47,649 bases of DNA from Alphaproteobacteria bacterium (GCA_029941135.1 JAPYRI010000012.1:1-47649), one strand, 5' to 3'. Positions 33,313 through 42,469 are shown, numbered from the stretch's first letter. The notes: generated by a model not told the origin, from the letters alone. Translations and numbers: made by a program.

Positions 33313-33507
33313 ATTTTTTCTCCCCTAAATCAATCTTGAAAGCCTATTGAGCGGCAGGATAGCCAATCCCCTTGCCGGACACGATGTTTTTCATGGTGCC
33401 CAGCCAAATGAACGCGTCTAACGCAAGCAAACGACCTTGACCTGGACAAGTCGGCAGAAGATTATTCAGCCGCATAGACTTGATGCCCAATCATTGGAAA
33501 CCTCTTT

Positions 33508-34464
33508 TTGACTCGCGCAGCACACACCCCGGACGACAAGTGGATCGAACGCCTACTGAACGGCGAACGCAGCGTGCTCGCGCGCTCAATCACCTGGATC
33601 GAAAACCAAAACGCCGATGGCGCTACGGTCTTGGCAGCCATTCAACAAAGCGTCGGGCGCGCGGTGGTGGTTGGCTTCACCGGCCCTCCGGGTTCCGGAA
33701 AATCGACATTGGTCAGCGCCTATGTGCGTGAACTGCGCCGCCAGGGACGCACCATTGGCGTGGTCGCAGTGGATCCGAGCAGTCCGTTTTCAGGCGGTGC
33801 CATCTTGGGCGACCGCATCCGCATGGGCGAGCACACCAATGATCCGGGCGTGTTTGTGCGCAGTGTCGCGAGCCGCGGCCACATGGGCGGCCTATCACTA
33901 ACCGCTGCCCGCATTGTCGATGTGATGGACTCCTCCGGCTTCGATGTGATCGTGGTTGAAACCGTGGGGGCAGGGCAGTCCGAATATGAAGTGGCTGAGG
34001 TGGCCGACACCAAGGTCGTGATCTCAACGCCCGGTTATGGTGACGATATTCAGGCGGTCAAAGCCGGCATCCTTGAGATCGCCGACATTCTGGTGGTCAA
34101 CAAAGCCGACATGGACAAAGCTGATCAAACCGTTACGCAATTGAAGGCGATGCTGCAACTGACAACCGGGAATGAATGGGCGACGCCTGTCCTTAAAACC
34201 GTCGCCACCACGGGGGACGGTGTGCCTGAATTGGCCGCATCAATTGACGAACACGGCGCGGCCATGCATGGCGCCCACAAGACAGGGCCGGTCGCTCGTA
34301 CTCGGCGTTTGATCTCGAGCATGGCGTCGGACCGGGTTCGAAAACACTTGGCGCAGTCATCGGACGAGCAACTCAATCAAATTTGTGAAGCGGTTTCGCG
34401 CGGTGAACTTGATTTCGACACCGCTGTTAATCGCGCGATCAAAATCGCTGGAGAAGAGAATTAA
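33508..34464 (+). CDS. meaB: MeaB/ArgK-type G-protein chaperone of methylmalonyl-CoA mutase
   Basis: A 318-residue P-loop GTPase. GPPGSGKS is at residues 59-66, VDPSSPFSGGAILGDRIRM at 89-106, ETVGAGQSE at 151-159 and the base-specificity NKAD at 198-201. MeaB loads and protects the B12 cofactor in acyl-CoA mutases. The predicted start is TTG with only a weak ribosome site (GGAAAC), but homology begins close to it. The mutase itself is not in the window. Its stop overlaps by 4 bases with the stop of the convergent CoA-transferase, so mutase-linked CoA chemistry with the transferases is plausible but unproven. Confidence 0.92.
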   Translation: MTRAAHTPDDKWIERLLNGERSVLARSITWIENQNADGATVLAAIQQSVGRAVVVGFTGPPGSGKSTLVSAYVRELRRQGRTIGVVAVDPSSPFSGGAILGDRIRMGEHTNDPGVFVRSVASRGHMGGLSLTAARIVDVMDSSGFDVIVVETVGAGQSEYEVAEVADTKVVISTPGYGDDIQAVKAGILEIADILVVNKADMDKADQTVTQLKAMLQLTTGNEWATPVLKTVATTGDGVPELAASIDEHGAAMHGAHKTGPVARTRRLISSMASDRVRKHLAQSSDEQLNQICEAVSRGELDFDTAVNRAIKIAGEEN

Positions 34465-35672
34465 TCGGGCACGTCTTCTGCGATTAGGGTGCCATCGGCG
34501 GACATGGCGCGCACTTGTTGAGGCGAAAGCCCGGCGAGATCGGTGAGAACTTCATCATTATGTTCGCCCAGGAAGGGGGCTTGCAGCTCCAGCCGGCCGA
34601 AGCCCGAAAAGCGATAGGAAATGCCGGGTATGGTGAACTCACCGAGCACTCGGTCGTTCACTTTTTGCGCAACCCCGCGTTCGATCAAGTGGGTCAGGGC
34701 GGCGGCCTGCGCGACGGTCAACACCGGGGCGCAGGTTACCCGCGCGTCTTGAAGTTTTTGGATGGCGTCCTCGTCGCTCACTTGTGATTGAATCCATGCT
34801 TCCGTGATCTCAATGAGTTCGGCACGGTTTTCAGCGCGCAACACCATACTGCCGAACCGGGGTTCATGAATCAGATCAGCGCGACCAAGCGCATTACAGA
34901 AATCGGGCCACAAACGGTCCATCACCATGATGATGATCGACCTTTCTTTGCCCTGAAAAAATCCGCAGGGGGCGCCCACGTAATGGTGGGAGCCAAGTGC
35001 GCGCGGCATGAACGATCCATCCCCCAAGGTCAGCGCTTGGGAACACAAGGATTGCGCTTCGTAATAAACGTCGACGAGTGCGATATCGAGGTACTGACCT
35101 TGTCCCGTGTGTTCAGCGTGCAGGAGGGCATAGCCGATAGACCCGGCCGCCGACACGCCCGCGCCCACATCACCGAAGGCCGCCTGTGCAAGTACTGGAT
35201 CACCATCCTCGGTGCCGGTCACCGAACTCGCGCCGGAATAGGCCGCCGCCACTTCGTCGCTCCCGGCCAAATGGGACAAGGGTCCGTTTTGGCCAAAAGT
35301 TGAGATCGAGCACATCACCAGCTTGGTATTGAGATCGTGCACGTTGTCCCATCCCAATCCCAGGCGCGCCATTTCGCCGACAGCCAAATTTTCAACCAGG
35401 ACGTCGCAAGACTGGACTAATGCCACGAGCGCCGTCCGAGCGCGCGGGTCGTCGGGATTGAGGCACAAGCTCTTCTTACCCCGATTTTGCTGGACGAAAT
35501 AACCGCTGCGGCCATTCTTCAAGTAAGGCATCTCGCGGGAGCCATCGCCGTCGGGGGCAAACTCTACTTTGATCACTTCAGCGCCCATTTCGGCAAGCAG
35601 ACGGGTACACGCCGGGCCGGATGCAAATTCAGTGATATCCAGAACCCGGGTTCCGGCCAGCATTCGTTTCAT
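34461..35672 (-). CDS. CaiB/BaiF CoA-transferase, copy 1 of a tandem triplet
   Basis: A 403-residue family III CoA-transferase and the last gene of the three-copy array. The start MKRMLAGTRVLDITEFASGP matches the other two, with catalytic Asp168 in AAFGDVGAG and GQGQYLDIALVDVYY afterwards. The C-terminal segment LELQAPFLGEHNDEVLTDLAGLSPQQVR is nearly the same as in copies 2 and 3. The region at about 215-320 is different, so this copy probably uses another acid. The gap to copy 2 is only 21 bases. It is the most divergent of the three. Confidence 0.93.
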   Translation of the reverse strand: MKRMLAGTRVLDITEFASGPACTRLLAEMGAEVIKVEFAPDGDGSREMPYLKNGRSGYFVQQNRGKKSLCLNPDDPRARTALVALVQSCDVLVENLAVGEMARLGLGWDNVHDLNTKLVMCSISTFGQNGPLSHLAGSDEVAAAYSGASSVTGTEDGDPVLAQAAFGDVGAGVSAAGSIGYALLHAEHTGQGQYLDIALVDVYYEAQSLCSQALTLGDGSFMPRALGSHHYVGAPCGFFQGKERSIIIMVMDRLWPDFCNALGRADLIHEPRFGSMVLRAENRAELIEITEAWIQSQVSDEDAIQKLQDARVTCAPVLTVAQAAALTHLIERGVAQKVNDRVLGEFTIPGISYRFSGFGRLELQAPFLGEHNDEVLTDLAGLSPQQVRAMSADGTLIAEDVPD

Positions 35673-35693
35673 AGAGGGAGAACCCGTTTGGTT

Positions 35694-36923
35694 TTATTCC
35701 GCGGCGACAGAACTATCAGGGATGGGCTCGGAAACCAGCACTTCTTCATCGACCATGGCGCGCACTTGATCAGGCGAGAGCCCACCTAGTTTGGTGAGGA
35801 CTTCTTCGTTGTGCTCACCGAGAAACGGGGCTTGTAATTCAAGCGGCGGGAATTTGGAGAACCGGTAGGACATGGCCGGGATCACAAACTCGCCCAACGC
35901 ACGGTCAGTAATTGTCTGAGCCGTTCCGCGCTGGTGCAGGTGGGGCAAGTTGAGGGCTTCTTCCGCGGTCAGAATGGGCGCGACCGGAATGCGGGCCTCT
36001 TCCAAGATACGGATCACTTCCTGGTCGCTTTCCTGCTCATGAATCCATTCTGTGATGACGTCGACCAATTCCATGTGATTTTCGCGCCGGTCAACCAGTT
36101 CCAAAAAGCGTGGGTCGGTCAACAATTCCGGCATGCCGATAGCTTCACAAAAGCGCGGCCACTGCAGCGGCAGGGCGATAATCAAGATGATCATTTCCTG
36201 GCCTTGGTAAAAACCCAATGGCCCGCCGGCAAAATGGTGGGAACCGCTTGCGCACGGCATATACGCGCCTTTGCTGAGGCTCAGTCCTTCAACGCCGGTG
36301 TCATTGTATTGATAGTAGGTGTCGATCAAACTGATATCCAGATATTGCCCTTTGCCGGTACGCTCGGCATGGAGGAGCGCATAGCCAATGGTTCCCGCTG
36401 CCGAGACACCCGTTCCCACATCGCCGAACGCGCACATGGGCAGCACCGGCGTGCCGTCTGCGGTACCGATGATGCTGGTAATGCCGGTGTAGGCCGCCGC
36501 AATGTAGTCGTAGCCTGGATGGTGAGATAGGGGGCCGGTCTGTCCAAACGCCGAGATTGAGCACATGACGAGTTTTGGGTTCATCGCGTGAACCGCGTCC
36601 CAGCCAAGTCCCATTTTTGTGATTACGCCAACCGAGAAGTTTTCAATCATCACATCGCAGGATTTAACGATTTCCTTCAAAGCATCAATCGACCGCGGGT
36701 CTTTATGGTTGATGCAGATGCTCTTTTTGCCCCGGTTCTGTTGTACGTAGTACCCACTGCGGCCATCCATTATGTAGGGAAGTTGGTGGGTGCCATCGCC
36801 GGTTGGCGCAAGCTCAACCTTGATCACCTCGGCGCCCATTTCGGCCAGCATGCGGGTGCACGAAGGACCCGCCAAATAGTGAGTGAAGTCGAGAACCCGC
36901 GTGCCTTCCAGAATGTGCTTCAT
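35694..36923 (-). CDS. CaiB/BaiF CoA-transferase, copy 2 of a tandem triplet
   Basis: A 409-residue family III CoA-transferase with Asp168 in CAFGDVGTG. It is very similar to copy 3 through residues 1-210 (DFTHYLAGPSCTRML, DGRSGYYVQQNRGKKS, GYDYIAAAYTGI) and again from about 325 to the end (ERGTAQTITDRALGEF-type tail, LELQAPFLGEHNEEVL). The middle (SGSHHFAGGPLGFYQGQEMIILIIALPLQWPRFC) diverges. Genes 36 to 38 kb share one direction with gaps of 39 and 21 bases, so a single operon is likely. Substrate unknown; the acceptor pocket differs from copy 3. Confidence 0.94.
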   Translation of the reverse strand: MKHILEGTRVLDFTHYLAGPSCTRMLAEMGAEVIKVELAPTGDGTHQLPYIMDGRSGYYVQQNRGKKSICINHKDPRSIDALKEIVKSCDVMIENFSVGVITKMGLGWDAVHAMNPKLVMCSISAFGQTGPLSHHPGYDYIAAAYTGITSIIGTADGTPVLPMCAFGDVGTGVSAAGTIGYALLHAERTGKGQYLDISLIDTYYQYNDTGVEGLSLSKGAYMPCASGSHHFAGGPLGFYQGQEMIILIIALPLQWPRFCEAIGMPELLTDPRFLELVDRRENHMELVDVITEWIHEQESDQEVIRILEEARIPVAPILTAEEALNLPHLHQRGTAQTITDRALGEFVIPAMSYRFSKFPPLELQAPFLGEHNEEVLTKLGGLSPDQVRAMVDEEVLVSEPIPDSSVAAE

Positions 36924-36962
36924 GCTCGATGAGCCCCCTGATCGAATTACATAAACACGCTA

Positions 36963-38195
36963 CTACTCGGCGGCGGCTTTAGTTTCACTTGGCACCGGCT
37001 CTGAACCAAGAGCGCCATCAGCGACCATTTCGGCCACTTTTTCAGGCGTCATCCCGCCCAGCCGGGTTAACACGTCTTCATTGTGCTCCCCCAAAAACGG
37101 TGCTTGCAGTTCCAGCGGCGGAAAATCGCCAAATCGGAACGAAATGCCGGGGATGATAAACTCGCCTAACGCGCGGTCGGTAATGGTTTGGGCGGTTCCG
37201 CGCTCTAGCAGGTGGGGGTGATTGATCGCCTCTACCGCTGATAATATTGGCGCGCACGGGACCCGGGCATCTTCCAGCGCCTTAATTGTTTCTTCGTCGC
37301 TGTCTTGGGATTGCAGCCAATCTTCAATGATTTTGGTCAATTCTTTTTGGTTCTCAACGCGGGCGCCGTTATCGACAAATTTCGGATCATTCTCTATATC
37401 TTCACGGCCCATAAGCTTGCACAAGGCCGGCCATTGGCGCGGGAGACCCATAATCAAGATGGGCTGGCTCTTGCCTTTATAAATGCCGAGGGGGGCGGCT
37501 GCATAATGCTGGGCACCGCTCGCACGCGGCATGAACGCTCCCTTGCTGAGGCTGAGGCCCTGAACGTTGATCTCCTGATACTGGTAATAAGTGTCAATGA
37601 GACTGATATCCAGATATTGCCCCTCACCCGTACGCTCGGCGTGCAACAAGGCATATCCAATGGCGCCCGCCGCCGAAACACCCGTTCCCACATCGCCGAA
37701 CGCACACATTGGCAGCACCGGCGTGCCGTCTTCCGTGCCAATAATGCTCGACACACCAGTGTAGGCTGCAGCGATATAATCATAGCCCGGATAGCCGGAG
37801 AGGGGACCTTCCTGACCGAACGCCGATATCGAGCACATGATAAGTTTTGGATTCATTTCGTGCACCGCATCCCAACCCAATCCCATGCGGGCAATAACGC
37901 CGACCGAGAAGTTTTCGACCATGATGTCGCACTTTTTGACCAGTTCCTTGAGCACTTCCAGGGATCGTGGGTCTTTATGGTCGAGGCAGACACTCTTTTT
38001 TCCCCGATTTTGCTGGACATAATAGCCGCTACGGCCGTCGACGATTAGTGGCAGTTGGTGAGTCCCGTCGCCAGTTGGCATTAATTCCACTTTAATCACT
38101 TCGGCGCCCATTTCGACGAGCATGCGCGTACATGATGGGCCGGCCAAATAATGGGTGAAATCCAATACCGTGTAGCCGTCCAGAATGTGTGTCAT
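36963..38195 (-). CDS. CaiB/BaiF CoA-transferase, copy 3 of a tandem triplet (first transcribed)
   Basis: A 410-residue family III CoA-transferase, with the catalytic Asp168 in CAFGDVGTG and GEGQYLDISLIDTYYQY. It is the first gene of the array; GGGGAGGAGTTAAC lies just upstream of the ATG. Between residues 215 and 320 it reads ASGAQHYAAAPLGIYKGKSQPILIMGLPRQWP, with a different ligand pattern from copy 2. The C-terminal 12 residues, ending TKAAAE, are variable between copies. The long upstream gap of 474 bases gives room for a promoter. Confidence 0.94.
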   Translation of the reverse strand: MTHILDGYTVLDFTHYLAGPSCTRMLVEMGAEVIKVELMPTGDGTHQLPLIVDGRSGYYVQQNRGKKSVCLDHKDPRSLEVLKELVKKCDIMVENFSVGVIARMGLGWDAVHEMNPKLIMCSISAFGQEGPLSGYPGYDYIAAAYTGVSSIIGTEDGTPVLPMCAFGDVGTGVSAAGAIGYALLHAERTGEGQYLDISLIDTYYQYQEINVQGLSLSKGAFMPRASGAQHYAAAPLGIYKGKSQPILIMGLPRQWPALCKLMGREDIENDPKFVDNGARVENQKELTKIIEDWLQSQDSDEETIKALEDARVPCAPILSAVEAINHPHLLERGTAQTITDRALGEFIIPGISFRFGDFPPLELQAPFLGEHNEDVLTRLGGMTPEKVAEMVADGALGSEPVPSETKAAAE

Positions 38196-38669
38196 CGTCG
38201 TTAACTCCTCCCCAAGATGTTTTTTCTAAATCGCTGCGGACGCTCAGTATACCGGCAGATAATGAGTGTGCGAGTCCCCATGTAGAATGCCGCCTTTGTC
38301 CCAACTTTTATGGCCTGCCCACAGCCTAGCACAATTGGACACAACCTCATCACCCTGCAGGTTTCTGCGCCTTCTTACCCCCCAAACAGCAATCCTTACT
38401 TCCCAAACGCTTCCTCCAAATGGAGGAGACCCCCCGTCCGCAGGATTATTCAAACCAGTTAACCCGAGTATTTCTGCACCAGCTTTCGAGCGGGTGGAGC
38501 AGATGTTAATAGGGAATTAATGCGGATGAGTGTCGGTAGAATATTAACTAATGCATGTCAGAGTCATCATAACCTACCAATATGAGGCTGTTCACCCGAG
38601 TACGGTACTGATGCTTGCTCGGGTGCGTTTCTTTTGGTTTGGCAATTTGAGTGTGGGAAGGACAAGACG
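38196..38669. other. Intergenic region with hairpins, no confident gene
   Basis: This gap of 474 bases separates divergent genes. Open frames such as 38266-38520 show no ribosome site and unlikely composition. It contains a short TCCTCC-AAAT-GGAGGA hairpin (38408-38423) and the larger CACCCGAG/CTCGGGTG structure described separately. Promoters for the CoA-transferase array and for the small membrane protein probably lie here but were not resolved. Confidence 0.5.
38593..38625 (+). terminator. Terminator-like hairpin with an internal palindrome
   Basis: CACCCGAG (38593-38600) and CTCGGGTG (38618-38625) form an eight-base GC-rich stem, followed by CGTTTCTTTT. Within the loop AGTAC-G-GTACT (38599-38609) can form a competing stem. 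It resembles an intrinsic terminator, yet no gene ends here on the plus strand. It might end a small RNA or act as an attenuator before the small membrane protein gene at 38670. Confidence 0.35.
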
Positions 38670-38879
38670 ATGGGCCGCATGATAATGATGGTCACGGTGC
38701 CGATGCTGTTTCTGGTAAGCGTTCTGTTTCTCGCTCTCAGACCCCAGCCCGCGTGGAAAACAGGGCCGGCCGACCTTTGGCCCATGCCTTGGGATTCCAA
38801 GCCCGCTGTCGTCTCAAATGCTCCTACCGCCACTCCCTATCAGTGCTCGGTGACCAATTATCGGGCTAATTGGGCCTAA
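38670..38879 (+). CDS. Putative small membrane-anchored protein
   Basis: A 69-residue frame with a hydrophobic segment at residues 4-22 (MIMMVTVPMLFLVSVLFLAL) after a short basic start MGRM, then a Pro- and Trp-rich tail with one Cys that would face the periplasm. The ribosome site GGAAGG lies nine bases before the ATG. No family is recognised. The hydrophobic start, good ribosome site and upstream hairpin make a real gene plausible; the short length keeps confidence low. Confidence 0.4.
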   Translation: MGRMIMMVTVPMLFLVSVLFLALRPQPAWKTGPADLWPMPWDSKPAVVSNAPTATPYQCSVTNYRANWA

Positions 38880-39024
38880 AATTCCACCCGGCTAGACCCA
38901 AATTTCTTACTGTTTAAAGTGAATTAATATGCCCTGGTGATTACCAAGCATCGATTTTACTTTGACAGACGGGCGCGCTGGCAGGACACTTCCGCTCAGA
39001 CAAAAATTGAGGGAGTGAAAAACA

Positions 39025-39366
39025 ATGGGCGACACAGCGGAGAAGAAAGAAGAAGAGCTTGAAATGCACTCAATTGCTAATCGAATCCTCTATGAGGACG
39101 ATCAAGTCCGGGTTTGGGATCAGGTTATGGAGCCCAACTCTGAACTGAAACCGCACCGCCACGAAAACGATTATGTTCTGGTCGATCTACAGGGCGCCAA
39201 GCTTCACGTGGAAATGTTGCCAGGTAATGAGAGCGAATTTGAAGGCGAGTTCGAGTTCGAAGGCAAGCGAGGCGATGTCCACATTGTCAAAAAGGGCGGT
39301 GTCGAACGCGCATTCAACCACTCCGACAAAACCTATCGGTCAATCTTGATTGAACTGCTGGATTAA
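39025..39366 (+). CDS. Small cupin-domain protein
   Basis: A 113-residue cupin. HRHENDYVLVDLQGAKL (about residues 48-64) has the first-motif His pair, and the C-terminal NHSDKTYRSILIELLD resembles the end of the cupin at 11.6 kb. The two share LxExDxVxVWxxVxEP before the His pair. The N-terminal acidic extension (TAEKKEEELEM) is unique. The ATG follows GAGGGAGTGAAAAACA. An alpha/beta hydrolase follows after 21 bases and probably shares the transcript. TTGACA at 38962-38967 may be a -35 box. Metal-dependent enzyme or binding protein; substrate unknown. Confidence 0.85.
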   Translation: MGDTAEKKEEELEMHSIANRILYEDDQVRVWDQVMEPNSELKPHRHENDYVLVDLQGAKLHVEMLPGNESEFEGEFEFEGKRGDVHIVKKGGVERAFNHSDKTYRSILIELLD

Positions 39367-39387
39367 ATTTCGTAGCGGTAATATTCA

Positions 39388-40191
39388 ATGGCTAAAGCGT
39401 CGGCAAACGGCCTTGAACTGTATTACGAGCGCCGGGGAGCCGGCGCACGTCTTCTGTTCATCAACGGCTCTGGCGGTGACCTGAGGCGACCGCCGGTCAT
39501 ATTCGACAGTCCAATCGGAATCCACTTCGATCTACTGGCTTACGATCACCGAGGGCTAGGTCAATCCGATTTGCCTGACGGCCCCTTTGAAATGTGTGAC
39601 CTCGCGGACGACGCGGCCCAACTTCTCGATCACGTGGGATGGGACACTTGCTACGTGTTCGGCATTTCCTTTGGTGGCATGGTGGCGCAAGAGATCGCAC
39701 TCCGACATCCAGACCGCGTCGATAAATTGGTCGCTGGATGTGCCCCTGCAGGCGGCGCTGGCGGCGCATCCTACCCGCTGCACACTCTCAATGAGCTCTC
39801 ACCCATAGAGCGCGCGAAATATCTCATCCCCGTGCTCGATACGCGTAAGGATATAAGTTGGCAGCAAAAGTATCCCGAGAAGTATGCTGGTCTGGTCGAG
39901 GAGATGGCACGGGCGTTGAGCAATCCGAATGGCGACCCCGGTGTGCCGAATGGACTTGAGTTGCAATTGAATGCGCGCAGCCGCCACGATACCTGGGACC
40001 GGCTCGATCAACTTAAAATGCCGGTCTATATTTGCGGCGGCCGGTACGACGCCAGCGCGACACCTGAATCTCTTGAAAAAATGGCCGCACGCATACCGCA
40101 GGCAAAGTTTGAGTTATTCAACGGCGGCCACCGCTTTTGGCTTGACGACACAACGGCTTACCGAAAAATCATCGATTTCCTGGACGCATAG
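39388..40191 (+). CDS. Alpha/beta hydrolase
   Basis: A 267-residue hydrolase. Residues 22-31 give the oxyanion region LLFINGSGGD, the nucleophile elbow is GISFGG with Ser94, the likely acid is Asp in CGGRYDASATPE, and the catalytic His is in NGGHRFWLDD near residue 248. The order and spacing resemble 3-oxoadipate enol-lactonase or C-C hydrolase relatives. It follows the cupin gene by 21 bases. Its stop is 11 bases from the stop of the convergent acyl-CoA synthetase. Exact substrate cannot be given. Confidence 0.9.
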   Translation: MAKASANGLELYYERRGAGARLLFINGSGGDLRRPPVIFDSPIGIHFDLLAYDHRGLGQSDLPDGPFEMCDLADDAAQLLDHVGWDTCYVFGISFGGMVAQEIALRHPDRVDKLVAGCAPAGGAGGASYPLHTLNELSPIERAKYLIPVLDTRKDISWQQKYPEKYAGLVEEMARALSNPNGDPGVPNGLELQLNARSRHDTWDRLDQLKMPVYICGGRYDASATPESLEKMAARIPQAKFELFNGGHRFWLDDTTAYRKIIDFLDA

Positions 40192-40202
40192 AGGGCGTTC
40201 AT

Positions 40203-41897
40203 TCAAGCCGTTTTTTGTTCCACAAGCCGCAGTTCTTCAATCATTTGCTCGCGCATGATGAATTTTTGAATTTTGCCGGTGACGGTCATGGGAAACTCGC
40301 CCACGCATTTGACATAGCGCGGAATTTTGTAGTGGGCGATTTGGCCCTGACAAAAAGTGCGTATGGCATCCTGGCTGAGTTCGTGGCCATCTTTGGTTTT
40401 GATCCACGCACATAATTCTTCGCCGTATTTTGGACCCGGCACCCCGAACACCTGCACCTCCTGAATGTTTTCGTGACGGTAAAGGTATTCTTCGACCTCG
40501 CGCGGGTAGACGTTTTCGCCGCCGCGGATAACCATGTCTTTCAAACGCCCGACAATATTGCCGTAACCGTCTTCATCGAGAGTCGCTAAATCACCTGTGT
40601 GCATCCAGCCGCCAGCGTCGATTGAACTCTCGGTTTTCTCATCGTCATTCCAATAGCCGCGCATGACTGAATAGCCGCGCGTACACAATTCTCCGCGCTC
40701 GCCAGACGGCACCACCTGACCGTCCTCATCGATAATCTTCACTTCAACGTGGGGCATGATCGCGCCCACTGTCGACACTCGGCGCTCAATAGTGTCATCG
40801 GGGGTGCTTTGAAAACTGACCGGGCTGGTTTCCGTCATGCCATAGGCGATGGTCATCTCGGCCAAATTCATCTCTTCGACGACCCGCTTCATCAATTCAA
40901 TTGGGCATGACGCGCCCGCCATGATCCCGGTGCGCAGACTGCTCAAATCAAAGTTTGAAAATTCTGGGTGATCAACTTCGGCCAAAAACATGGTCGGTAC
41001 TCCATGCAGGGCTGTGCAATGTTCGGCCTCGACCGCTTTTAATACCGACAATGGCTCAAACGCTTCGTCTGGATAAATCGCTGTGGCGCCATGACTGAGG
41101 CATACAAGATTGCCCATCACCATACCGAAACAATGGTACAGCGGCACCGGAATGCATAGCCGGTCTTTCTCGGTAAAATGCATATTAGCGCCAACGAAGT
41201 AACCATTGTTCAGGATGTTAAAGTGAGTGAGTGTCGCAGCTTTGGAAAAACCTGTGGTGCCACTGGTGAATTGAACATTGATTGGATCGTCAGGCATTAA
41301 TTTCTTGGACAGAGCAACCACACTTTTGTGGTGGCTATCGTTGGCGAGCGCTTTCAGATCGGCGAATCGGAACATGCCCGATTGATCATCATTCCCCAAG
41401 TGCACGACTGTGCGCAAATGGGGTAGTTTCTCTGCCCGCAGATCTCCAGGCGCAGAATTTTTCAGCTCCGGTGCCAAATCGCTAATCATCTGTACGTAAT
41501 CGCTGCTTTTAAAGCGCGGTGCCAATACCAGCGCCTGGCACTCGACTTTGTTCAACGCATATTCCAGTTCCGATACGCGATAGGCGGGGTTGATGTTTAC
41601 CAGTACCAAGCCCGCCTTTGCTGTGGCGTATTGGACCACTGTCCATTCAGCACAATTGGGCGCCCAGATGCCGATCCGATCACCAGGTTCTAAGCCCAGC
41701 GCAAGCAAAGCTGCGGCACAAGCGTCAACTTCTCGTTTCAGGTCGTCATAGGTCCAACGAATTCCCTGGTGACAGACGACCAGAGCTTCTCTGTTGCCCC
41801 AGCGCACTACAGCATCGTCGAAGGCCCGACCAATGGTTTTGTAAATGAGAGGTACAGTGCTTGCGCCATTTACATAACTTTGTGTGAGTTTGGACAT
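40203..41897 (-). CDS. AMP-binding acyl-CoA synthetase, FadD-like
   Basis: A 564-residue ANL-family ligase that makes acyl-CoA from a carboxylic acid, ATP and CoA. The P-loop is [11 protein letters not shown] (210-220); the usual Pro and Gly of TSGTTGxPKG are Ser and Ala. Further motifs are [46 protein letters not shown] and the C-terminal adenylation Lys in VTGKIQKF. The start MSKLTQSY has CGGCGGGGAAAT before it; upstream frame codons lack coding character. No signal peptide. It may activate the acid used by the beta-oxidation genes at 26-29 kb, but it is unlinked to them. Confidence 0.94.
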   Translation of the reverse strand: MSKLTQSYVNGASTVPLIYKTIGRAFDDAVVRWGNREALVVCHQGIRWTYDDLKREVDACAAALLALGLEPGDRIGIWAPNCAEWTVVQYATAKAGLVLVNINPAYRVSELEYALNKVECQALVLAPRFKSSDYVQMISDLAPELKNSAPGDLRAEKLPHLRTVVHLGNDDQSGMFRFADLKALANDSHHKSVVALSKKLMPDDPINVQFTSGTTGFSKAATLTHFNILNNGYFVGANMHFTEKDRLCIPVPLYHCFGMVMGNLVCLSHGATAIYPDEAFEPLSVLKAVEAEHCTALHGVPTMFLAEVDHPEFSNFDLSSLRTGIMAGASCPIELMKRVVEEMNLAEMTIAYGMTETSPVSFQSTPDDTIERRVSTVGAIMPHVEVKIIDEDGQVVPSGERGELCTRGYSVMRGYWNDDEKTESSIDAGGWMHTGDLATLDEDGYGNIVGRLKDMVIRGGENVYPREVEEYLYRHENIQEVQVFGVPGPKYGEELCAWIKTKDGHELSQDAIRTFCQGQIAHYKIPRYVKCVGEFPMTVTGKIQKFIMREQMIEELRLVEQKTA

Positions 41898-42098
41898 ATT
41901 TCCCCGCCGATTTCTCGCCAACACCAAATTTGGATCCAGACTATAACACGCTGTCATCACGCGAAAACTCAAGCCCCGGGCATGAAAGAAGCTGGCGGGT
42001 AGGGGGGCAGTCGGAGTACCTTCAACCAAATTGATAGGTTCAACATAAAACCACCCGGCGCATCATCCGGAAAATATGCTCAAACGGAGAATTCAAAT

Positions 42099-42455
42099 AT
42101 GGGTATTTCGCAATTTGCGGCAAGAATAGTCACTCTGACCGCTTGCACCCTGGGCTCATCGACATTTCCGCCGCCTGCACACGCGGGAGACGTCTTCATG
42201 CTCGGCGAAAACTTATATAAAACTTGCGTAAAGGACCCCACGTTTTGCCAAGGATATGTGTCGGGAGTGGCGGATGTCATGTTTGGCACCGAGGTTTCCA
42301 TTCTAAATTCGCAAGCTTGCCCACAACCGGGGACCACAATTGGTGACGTTTCTGCCACCACAGTGGAATGGATGGAAAAAAACCCCAAGAGGCTAGGATA
42401 TACGGCCTACAGCGTTGTTGCCGTGGCTCTAGCAGAAAGCTTCCCATGCAAATAA
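42099..42455 (+). CDS. Exported Rap1a/Tai-type immunity-domain protein
   Basis: A 118-residue periplasmic protein with a signal peptide (about 1-28, cut near AHA). GENLYKTCVKDPTFCQGYVSGVADV has two Cys in the family pattern, CPQPGTTIGDVSATTVEWMEKNP holds the next element and ALAESFPCK ends it. This is the arrangement of the Rap1a/Tai immunity fold, which neutralises type VI amidase effectors in some enterobacteria. No effector, VgrG or toxin gene lies nearby, and many members have no known partner, so immunity is not claimed. The ATG lies 70 bases from the divergent ligase gene's likely leader. Confidence 0.75.
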   Translation: MGISQFAARIVTLTACTLGSSTFPPPAHAGDVFMLGENLYKTCVKDPTFCQGYVSGVADVMFGTEVSILNSQACPQPGTTIGDVSATTVEWMEKNPKRLGYTAYSVVAVALAESFPCK

Positions 42456-42469
42456 GCGAACGTGGCATT

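Noticed and set aside
38266-38520. 84-codon frame upstream of the CoA-transferase array
   Set aside because: No ribosome site, Pro/Ser/Leu-rich low-quality sequence and no recognisable domain.
38962-38967. TTGACA as promoter of the cupin gene at 39 kb
   Set aside because: No acceptable -10 box lies 16-18 bases downstream (GACACT only), so it was noted but not listed as a promoter.
42099-42455. Rap1a-like gene as part of a type VI toxin-immunity pair
   Set aside because: No effector, VgrG, PAAR or amidase gene is in the surrounding sequence.
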